Positions 57,888 to 64,000 of a DNA stretch of 64,000 nucleotides are shown here, in pieces. Under the pieces are notes generated by a model. It was given only the letters and a program-made list of their open reading frames with translations, had not been told where the DNA came from and searched no databases. Source of the stretch: Actinomadura spongiicola. Lineage in GTDB: Bacteria > Actinomycetota > Actinomycetes > Streptosporangiales > Streptosporangiaceae. Every line of letters starts with the position of its first letter. The first letter of the stretch is position 1. The position numbers were made by a program, and so were the translations under genes. The stretch spans positions 620,001 through 684,000 of the forward strand of contig NZ_QVNQ01000002.1 in the NCBI RefSeq assembly GCF_003432485.1, given 5' to 3'.

Positions 57888-59525
57888 CTACCGGTAGCCC
57901 AGCCCGTGGCCGACCCGCTTTCCGGCCGCGGGGACCGGCAGCTTGCCCGTCGGCCGCACCGCGCCGCTCAGCACCTTCGCGAGCGCGGTGACCGACACGG
58001 TACTGGCCGAGTACGTGGCGAGCGCCGCGTCCGCGCCCCCGGCGAAGTCGAGGTCGTAGGGGCGGCCGAGCGCGGCGACCACCACCGGTTTCGGGCCGAG
58101 CGCCCGGATCCGGGCGGCGGTGGCGGCGCCCGCGTTCTCGGTGGTCAGGACGGTGACGTCCGCTGCGGCAGGGGACGTCACCGTGACGCCCTGACTGCGC
58201 AGCGCCGCGCGGAGCGTCCCGTTTCCCGGCCCGGTGACGGCGACCTTCCTGCCCTTCAGCGGCAGCAGGTTCCGATCGTTGCGGACGAGGGTGACGGCGT
58301 GTTCGGCGACCCGGCGGGCGGCGGCCTTGTTCGCGGCCGTGCCGATCACGGCCCCGGTTCCGTCCGGGTCCACGGTCGCCCGCTGGAACAGGCCGCGCCG
58401 CTGCTTGAGCCGCAGGACGCGCGTGACCGACGCGTCCAACCGTTGCGCCGATATCCGCCCGGACCGGACGGCCGCCAGAACCGCCCGGTAGGCGCGCGGC
58501 AGGCTCGGTGGCATCAGCAGTTGGTCGGCGCCCGCCTCGATCGCGCGGACCGCCACGGCCGCGTCGCCGTACTTCTTCCGTACGCCCGCCATCTCCAGCG
58601 AGTCCGTCGTGATCACGCCCTGGTAGCCGAGGGCGCCGCGCAGCAGCCCGGTGAGGACGGTCTTCGACAGCGTGGCCGGGTCGCCCGACCGGTCGAGCTC
58701 CGGCACCTCGATATGCGCGGTCATGATCATGTCGACGTCGGCGGCGATCGCGGCCCGGAAGGGCGGCGCGTCGAGCCGCTCCCACATCGGGCGCGAATGC
58801 CTGATCACCGGCAGGCCGGTGTGGCTGTCGGTGGCGGTGTCGCCGTGCCCGGGGAAGTGCTTGGCCGCCGCGGCGACCCCGGCGGCCTGGTAGCCGTCGA
58901 CGGCGCCGGCCGTCAGCTTCGACACGAGCCCCGGGTCGGCGCCGAACGAGCGCAGTCCGATGACGGGATTGCGCGGGTTGACGTTCACGTCGGCGTCGGG
59001 GGCGTAGTCGAGGTTGACACCGACCGCGCGCAGCTCGGTGCCGGTCACCCGCGCGGCGGCGTGGGCGTCCGCGGGGCTGCCGGTCGCGCCGAGCGCCATG
59101 TTGCCGGGGAAGACGGTGACGAACGGCGTGCGCGACACGATGCCCTGCTCCTCGTCCACGCCGAGCAGCAACGGGATCTTGGACGCCTGCTGCAGCGCGT
59201 TCGACTGCGCGGCGGTCCGTTTCGGGGAGCCGAAGTTCTCGGGGAAGTAGATCAGGCCGCCGACGTGGTACTTCCTGATCTTCTCCAGGGCGTCGGCGCG
59301 GCCGGAGAACCGTGGCACGAACAGCTGACCGACCTTCTCCGCCACGCTCATCTTCGCGACATGGCCGGGGATCCACGCGTCCGGCGGCGGCGCCGTGCTC
59401 TTCGCCGGCGTGGGCGCGCCGGACCGGGCGGGCGGCGCCGGCCCGTCGTCGCAGCCCGAGGCCAGCGCCATGGCGGGCGCCACGGTCAGTGTCGCCGCGA
59501 GCGCGAGCGGTCGAGTAACACGCAC
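57888..59525 (-). CDS. GH3 beta-N-acetylhexosaminidase lipoprotein (NagZ-like)
   Basis: 545 residues from the GTG at 59525, which puts the signal peptide (RVTRPLALAATLTVAPAMA) and lipobox ASGC (Cys25) at the N-terminus; the frame is open to 59708. Catalytic block KHFPGHGDTATDSHTGLP (about 222-238) with the Asp/His dyad of NagZ, and the nucleophile Asp in ITTDSLEMAGV near 307. A C-terminal second domain is present. Releases GlcNAc from wall or chitin fragments outside the membrane, supplying the PTS. Confidence 0.9.
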   Translation of the reverse strand: MRVTRPLALAATLTVAPAMALASGCDDGPAPPARSGAPTPAKSTAPPPDAWIPGHVAKMSVAEKVGQLFVPRFSGRADALEKIRKYHVGGLIYFPENFGSPKRTAAQSNALQQASKIPLLLGVDEEQGIVSRTPFVTVFPGNMALGATGSPADAHAAARVTGTELRAVGVNLDYAPDADVNVNPRNPVIGLRSFGADPGLVSKLTAGAVDGYQAAGVAAAAKHFPGHGDTATDSHTGLPVIRHSRPMWERLDAPPFRAAIAADVDMIMTAHIEVPELDRSGDPATLSKTVLTGLLRGALGYQGVITTDSLEMAGVRKKYGDAAVAVRAIEAGADQLLMPPSLPRAYRAVLAAVRSGRISAQRLDASVTRVLRLKQRRGLFQRATVDPDGTGAVIGTAANKAAARRVAEHAVTLVRNDRNLLPLKGRKVAVTGPGNGTLRAALRSQGVTVTSPAAADVTVLTTENAGAATAARIRALGPKPVVVAALGRPYDLDFAGGADAALATYSASTVSVTALAKVLSGAVRPTGKLPVPAAGKRVGHGLGYR

Positions 59526-59665
59526 CTGACCAGGCCCCCCGACATGGTCTCGGTTCCTCATCGGATCGAACGCGGCGACGTTAACACGGCTTCGCGAAAG
59601 GACGCGCACGGACACCCGCAGGGGCAACATCGTCCACGGCCGCCCCTCTGGTACCACTCCGATCA

Positions 59666-59710
59666 CGATGGACCCCAGGACCACTGGTGTGGATCTTGTG
59701 GGGTCCATCG
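59666..59710. terminator. 12-bp hairpin between the GH3 and kinase genes
   Basis: CGATGGACCCCA (59666-59677) and TGGGGTCCATCG (59699-59710) pair perfectly around a 21-base loop, 96 bases past the kinase stop. Either a terminator for the kinase or an operator for the GH3 gene. Confidence 0.45.
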
Positions 59711-59805
59711 CGATGAACCCGGACGGTCTTCTCCACCGTCTGTTTCTGGGATCGGCCGGGGCTGGAACAGGTCAGCCGAAGCCGGGTCCGGCGGGGCGCG
59801 GTGGC

Positions 59806-61158
59806 TCAGCCGGGCAGAGGGTGGCCGAGGCGGCGCAGCGCCAGCCCGGCCGCGCCGACGGCTCCGTCGCCCGCACAACGCGGCGCCGCGGCGAAACGAT
59901 CGCGCAGCCCGGTGCGGACGGCCTCGGCGACGGGACCTTCACGGAGCACCGAGCCGTGCATGACGACCGGTGCGCAGGGATCGGACAGGGCCGGGCGCAC
60001 CGCGTCCACGTCGCGGAGCAGCCACTGCGCGGCCTCTTCGGTGATGCGCCGGGCCACCGGATCTCCGGCGGCCGCGGCGGCGGCGACCACCGGGCCGAGC
60101 CGGCCCAGGGCCGCGGGCGGACGGCCGTACACCTCCTTGATGATCGCTTGGGCGAGACGAGGGTTGGGCGGGATGCCGGGCATCTCGGGATGGCCCGGCG
60201 GCCCGGGATCACCGCGCGGGCCGTGCGATCCCGGACGGCCCGGCGGCCCGTGCGAGCCGGGCGGCCCATGCGAGCCCGGACGGCCCGGCGGGCCGGTGGA
60301 ACCGTTCCCGGACGCCGGATACGGAACGCTCCCGGACGCCGGGCACGACCCGTTCCCGGGCGGCCCGCCGGGCCCTTCTCCGGGCGGTGGACAGGGGGAC
60401 TCGGGGAGGAGCACGGCGGTGCCCGTGCCGCTCCCGATGGGGGTGCCTGCTCCGGTGGCGAACGTCGCGGTCGGCGGCGGCATGGAACCGCCCGGTGATG
60501 ACGAAGGGGCGCCGGCCATGGCCAGCGCCCTCGGTCGGCGAGGTCTTCGCCGTTCCGCGTCGATCTCCGCGACCACGGTGGCGCCGAGCAGTGCGCGGGG
60601 GACCGAATCGGTGAGCAGCGTCGGGGAGCCGCGGCCGTCGTAGGCGGCGAGCGCCGCCCGGACGGCCTCCTTCCCGAGCCATACCGCCGAACCCTCGTCC
60701 CCGACGAGCCAGCCGTAGCCGTCCGCGCGCTGCACGATCGTCCCGTCGTTGATGACCGCCGCGCCGGCGCCCGTGCCGGAGAACACCACGATGCCCTTGG
60801 GCTCGCTGGTTCCCGCGGCGAACGCCACCGCGATATCGGTCACCACCGCGGGTGATCCGCGCAGGCCGACGGCCTGCCATGCCTGCCGCGCCGCCGCGAC
60901 GGCGGCGGGCCGGCCGGCGGAGCCGGCACCGGCGATGCCGAACACGCCGGTGAGGATATGGGTACGGTCGAGGTCCCCGAGCGCCTCCCGCAGGGCTGTG
61001 GTCAGCGCCCCTGCGGTGTCGCCTCCGGAGTTGGGGTTGGCCCCGGGGCCGGTGCCGGAACCGGCCAGAGCACCCCCCAGCGTCAGTACGACGCAGCGGG
61101 TCTTCGTGCCACCCGCGTCGATACCGACCACGTAAGGACCGGCCAAATGGGTCAACAC
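59806..61158 (-). CDS. BadF/BadG-type N-acetylglucosamine kinase with collagen-like insert
   Basis: 450 residues from the GTG at 61158; family members are about 320. The ATP loop is [15 protein letters not shown], then [21 protein letters not shown] and [14 protein letters not shown]. The C-terminal [13 protein letters not shown] completes the fold. Residues about 205-328 are a Pro/Gly/Ser-rich insert; its last third is Gly-X-Y ([19 protein letters not shown] and on). It would phosphorylate GlcNAc or glucosamine entering without PTS. Start sites TTG 61155 or others are possible. Confidence 0.82.
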   Translation of the reverse strand: MLTHLAGPYVVGIDAGGTKTRCVVLTLGGALAGSGTGPGANPNSGGDTAGALTTALREALGDLDRTHILTGVFGIAGAGSAGRPAAVAAARQAWQAVGLRGSPAVVTDIAVAFAAGTSEPKGIVVFSGTGAGAAVINDGTIVQRADGYGWLVGDEGSAVWLGKEAVRAALAAYDGRGSPTLLTDSVPRALLGATVVAEIDAERRRPRRPRALAMAGAPSSSPGGSMPPPTATFATGAGTPIGSGTGTAVLLPESPCPPPGEGPGGPPGNGSCPASGSVPYPASGNGSTGPPGRPGSHGPPGSHGPPGRPGSHGPRGDPGPPGHPEMPGIPPNPRLAQAIIKEVYGRPPAALGRLGPVVAAAAAAGDPVARRITEEAAQWLLRDVDAVRPALSDPCAPVVMHGSVLREGPVAEAVRTGLRDRFAAAPRCAGDGAVGAAGLALRRLGHPLPG

Positions 61159-61219
61159 ATGGCGACCGTAGCCTTTTCTACCGTTGACGTGACATCTCGC
61201 ACGTAAGAAAATTTCCATC

Positions 61220-62230
61220 ATGAGGAAACCCATCGGCTCCGAGCGGAGCCTTGAGCAGGGCCCCGAGCGGGGGATCACGGGGGAGCCCGGTTCACCACGG
61301 GACCAGGCGGCGTCCCAACGCCCACCCACCGAAGGAGAGAAGGACAGCACGCCGCTGAGCACCGTGGTGCGGGTCCGCTCGCTGCTGCCCTCGCTGCCCC
61401 CCGCGGAGCGGCGAGTCGCACAACGCGTCATCGACGACCCCGAAGGGGTCGCCAACTCCACCATCACCGAACTCGCGCAGACCTGCGGCACCTCGGAGAC
61501 CACGGTCATCCGGTTCTGCCGGGCGATCGGGTTCCACGGTTACCCGGAGCTGCGGCTGACCCTCGCCACCGAGGCGGGACGGGCGCAGAGCGCCGCGGGC
61601 GGCCGGATCATCGGCAGCGACATCAGCCCCGACGACTCGCTGGAGCAGATCGTCGAGAAGGTGACGTTCGCCGACGCGCGGGCCGTCGAGGAGACCGCGT
61701 CGCAGCTCGACATCAAGATGCTCGAACAGGTCGTGGACGCGGTCGTCGCCGCCGACCGCGTCGACGTCTACGGCGTCGGCGCCAGCGCGTTCGTGGCGGC
61801 CGACTTCCAGCAGAAGCTCCACCGGATCGGCCGGATCTGTTCGGCGTGGTCGGACGCCCACATCATGCTCACCAGCGCCGCCGTGCTGGGCGGCACGAGC
61901 GTGGCCATCGGGATCTCCCACACGGGCGCGACGGTGGAGACCATCGACGCCATGGCGGTCGCCCGGAGCAGGGGCGCCACGACCGTGGCGATCACCAACT
62001 TTCCCAAGTCCCCGATCGCGGAGGTGGCGGATCTGATTCTGACGACGGCGGCGCGGGAGACGACGTTCCGCTCCGGCGCCACCGCAAGCCGGCTGGCTCA
62101 GCTCACGGTGGTCGACTGCGTCTTCGTCGGAGTGGCGCAGCGCACCTACGGGCCGACCCGCAAGGCACTGGAGGCCACATTCGAGGCGGTCCGCGGCCGG
62201 ACCGTGCGACCCGACCGGAGGCGTCGGTGA
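61220..62230 (+). CDS. RpiR/MurR-family regulator with SIS domain
   Basis: 336 residues. A 45-residue charged leader, the RpiR HTH (about 46-120; LPPAERRVAQRVIDDPEGVA, TSETTVIRFCRAIGFHGYPE) and a SIS domain (about 165-300; VYGVGASAFVAADFQQKL, GISHTGATVETIDA). It probably senses MurNAc-6-P or GlcNAc-6-P and controls murQ, which it overlaps (GTGA), and perhaps the divergent kinase. Confidence 0.92.
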   Translation: MRKPIGSERSLEQGPERGITGEPGSPRDQAASQRPPTEGEKDSTPLSTVVRVRSLLPSLPPAERRVAQRVIDDPEGVANSTITELAQTCGTSETTVIRFCRAIGFHGYPELRLTLATEAGRAQSAAGGRIIGSDISPDDSLEQIVEKVTFADARAVEETASQLDIKMLEQVVDAVVAADRVDVYGVGASAFVAADFQQKLHRIGRICSAWSDAHIMLTSAAVLGGTSVAIGISHTGATVETIDAMAVARSRGATTVAITNFPKSPIAEVADLILTTAARETTFRSGATASRLAQLTVVDCVFVGVAQRTYGPTRKALEATFEAVRGRTVRPDRRRR

Positions 62231-63123
62231 TCGATTGCGAGCTCCCCACCGAGGGACGGAACCCCCGGACCCTCGACGTCGACACGCTGCCGACCCTGGA
62301 GGTGCTGCGCGTGATCAATTCCGAGGACGCGACCGTTCCGACGGTCGTGGCCTCCGTCCTGCCCGAGGTCGCCCGGCTGGTCGACCTCGCCGTCGAGTCC
62401 CTGCGCGCGGGTGGGCGCGTCCACTATTTCGGCGCCGGCACGTCCGGGCGGCTGGCGGTCCTGGACGCCGCCGAACTGCCCCCGACGTTCGGCATCTGGG
62501 GACGGGTGGTCGCCCACCAGGCCGGGGGGCCGGGCGCGCTGTCCCAGGCGGTCTCCGACGTCGAGGACGACGTGGAACTCGGCCGCCGGGACGCCCGCGA
62601 CGTCCGGTCCGGTGACATCGCCATCGGCATCGCGGCGAGCGGCCGTACCCCCTACGTGGTGGGCGCGCTGCGCGCCGCCGCCGGGGTCGGCGCCCGGACC
62701 GCGCTGATCAGCTGCAACCCGCACACCCCGTACGGGGACGAGGTCGAGGTGCACATCGGGCTCGCCACCGGGCCCGAGGTGATCAGCGGGTCCACCCGGA
62801 TGAAGGCGGGCACGGCGACCAAGCTCGTGCTCAACTCCTTCTCCACCACACTGATGATCAGGATGGGGCGCACCTACTCCAACCTGATGGTCAGCGTGAA
62901 CGCGCTGAACGCCAAGCTGCGCGCCAGGCTGGTGCGCATCCTCACCGAGGCGACGGGCATGGACGCGCACATCTGCGAGAAGGCGCTGGCCGAGGCGGGG
63001 GGGAACACGCGCGTCGCGCTGGTCTCGCTCCTCGGCGAGGTTCCCGCGTCGCGTGCGACGGTCCTGCTGGAGGAGACCGACGGGGGCGTCCGAGAGGCTC
63101 TTCAACGACTCAGATCAGCCTGA
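62227..63123 (+). CDS. murQ: N-acetylmuramic acid 6-phosphate etherase
   Basis: 298 residues, GTG start coupled to the rpiR-type gene. Cleaves the lactyl ether of MurNAc-6-P to give GlcNAc-6-P, the NagA substrate. SIS motif FGAGTSGRLAVLDAAELPPT with the catalytic Glu, GIAASGRTPYVVGAL, and the STRMKAGTATKLVLN loop. Links peptidoglycan recycling to the island. Confidence 0.96.
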   Translation: MIDCELPTEGRNPRTLDVDTLPTLEVLRVINSEDATVPTVVASVLPEVARLVDLAVESLRAGGRVHYFGAGTSGRLAVLDAAELPPTFGIWGRVVAHQAGGPGALSQAVSDVEDDVELGRRDARDVRSGDIAIGIAASGRTPYVVGALRAAAGVGARTALISCNPHTPYGDEVEVHIGLATGPEVISGSTRMKAGTATKLVLNSFSTTLMIRMGRTYSNLMVSVNALNAKLRARLVRILTEATGMDAHICEKALAEAGGNTRVALVSLLGEVPASRATVLLEETDGGVREALQRLRSA

Positions 63124-63210
63124 TCCGGGGTCCGAGGCGGCCGGTAGTTGGGGCCGGCGGCCTTCCGGACGAGCGATCGGGATAGAACGGGGTTCGGTAC
63201 GATCAGGGCC

Positions 63211-63860
63211 ATGTACGCCGGACAAAAGCGGATCAAGGCCGTGATCACCGATTGGGCGGCGTCCTCACCGCGCCTCTGCGGGAGGCGATCAACGCGTGGC
63301 TCACCGCCGAACGCATCGACGCCGAGCGCTACATGACCGTGATGCGCGCCTGGGTGGAGCAGGCCTACGACGGTGCCGGCACCAACCCGATCCACGGGCT
63401 GGAGGACGGCACCCTGCCCACCGAGGAGTTCGAGCGCCTCCTCGCGGCCGAACTCCGCACGACCGACGGGGGTCCCGTGGAGGCCGCCGGGCTCGTCCCC
63501 CGGATGTTCCGCGGGTTCGTCCCCGTCCAGCCGATGTACGACGCGCTCCGCGCGGCCCGCGCCGCCGGGGCCCGTACGGCCCTGCTGTCCAACTCGTGGG
63601 GCGACCACTACCCCCGCGACCTGTTCGCCGACCACTTCGACGCCATCGTCATCTCCGCCGAGGTGGGGGTCCGCAAGCCCGACGAGCGCATCTTCCGGCA
63701 CGCCCTGACCCTCCTCGGGCTGGACGCGTCGGAGTGCGTCTTCATCGACGACATCGACCACAACGTCCGCGCCGCCGAGGCGATCGGCTGCCACGGCATC
63801 CACCACACCGATTCCGACACCACCATCGCCGAACTGCGCGCGTTGAACGTCCTGGCCTGA
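63211..63860 (+). pseudogene. HAD-family hydrolase broken by a one-base frameshift at motif I
   Basis: ATG at 63211 reads MYAGQKRIKAVITDW and then leaves frame. The rest, GGVLTAPLREAINAWL through ALLSNSW, GVRKPDERIF and VFIDDIDHNVRAAEAIG, is in another frame to 63860. Adding one G to GGG at 63254-63256 gives TDWGGVLTAP, the usual motif I of this HAD subgroup. The frame is intact elsewhere, so this is a recent mutation or a sequence error. A TTG at 63252 could start a protein lacking motif I. Confidence 0.8.
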
Positions 63861-63885
63861 CCGTCTGGCAGACTGGCGAACCGTC

Positions 63886-64000
63886 ATGCGCGTCTATCTG
63901 CCGTCCACGCTCACCCTCCTCGCCGGAATCCACGCCGCCCGCGAGATCGGTCCCGCGCCGCTCACCGCCCACGCGGTCACGCCCGCGCTGCGCGAGTGGT
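63886..64000 (+). CDS. DUF6912-like protein (partial, runs off right edge)
   Basis: 38 codons from the ATG at 63886: MRVYLPSTLTLLAGIH and AAREIGPAPLTAHAVTPALR. This start matches a short actinobacterial family of unknown function often found next to HAD genes. Only the N-terminus is in the window. Confidence 0.6.
   Translation, partial: MRVYLPSTLTLLAGIHAAREIGPAPLTAHAVTPALREW

Overview
The window is a GC-rich chromosomal segment from a filamentous-type actinobacterium. Coding third positions are almost all G or C, and GTG and TTG starts and 4-base ATGA/GTGA overlaps are common. The gene order whiB2 / fbiA-fbiB / DUF3499 / manB / sahH / mtrA-mtrB-lpqB / comF / hpf / secA is the core order I know from Mycobacterium tuberculosis (about Rv3262 to Rv3240c) and Streptomyces. 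Several features suggest Streptosporangiales, perhaps Actinomadura or another member of Thermomonosporaceae: no manA or tmk at the expected places, SpoIIM/RDD/DUF58/MoxR genes beside mtrAB, and a separate GlcNAc PTS island. The family call is inference.

Layout. 1-1.2 kb: end of an ABC exporter operon (minus). 1.3-3.6 kb: F420 biosynthesis genes fbiB and fbiA (minus). 3.7-14.8 kb: a Q/Y/G-tailed membrane protein, the developmental regulator WhiB, a giant membrane glycosyltransferase with a DUF5719 partner, then a sugar-phosphate operon (DUF3499, manB, Trm112-like, SIS isomerase, cation transporter). 15.2-18.1 kb: NarL-type two-component pair and a MerR regulator. 18.2-21.7 kb: two different S-adenosylhomocysteine hydrolases side by side, plus an unknown protein. 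21.9-23.9 kb (minus): a pair of related 2-oxoglutarate/Fe(II)-oxygenase-like proteins and bacterioferritin, with two abutting IdeR-type iron boxes upstream. 24.4-32.3 kb: RDD, SpoIIM, and a DUF58/MoxR/DUF4350/DUF4129/membrane-protein operon, with an MFS transporter relic between. 32.7-38 kb: mtrA-mtrB-lpqB-comF. 39-46.3 kb: hpf, an orphan response regulator, a YcaQ-type glycosylase and secA. 46.3-63.1 kb: an amino-sugar island. It holds GlcNAc-PTS EIIC and a DasR-like GntR regulator (minus), then nagA, a NagB-II-like SIS deaminase, EIIB, EIIA, a HAD phosphatase, HPr, EI, an FtsX permease, a GH3 NagZ-like lipoprotein, a GlcNAc-kinase-like protein, an RpiR regulator and murQ. The right edge has a frameshifted HAD gene and the start of a DUF6912 gene.

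How the genes fit together. The island joins release of GlcNAc/MurNAc from wall or chitin fragments (GH3), uptake with phosphorylation (EI-HPr-EIIA-EIIB-EIIC), de-etherification (MurQ), deacetylation (NagA) and deamination (SIS deaminase). The likely control is by the GntR protein at two palindromic operators and by RpiR.

Most unusual items: the unequal oxygenase pair next to iron boxes and bacterioferritin; two duplications of gene ends (21.6-21.95 kb and 41.9-42.4 kb); a hairpin that both hides a Shine-Dalgarno and looks like an intrinsic terminator (46.8 kb); a collagen-like insertion inside the GlcNAc kinase; and a composite operator over the whiB promoter. No tRNA, rRNA, CRISPR array, prophage or intact insertion sequence was seen.
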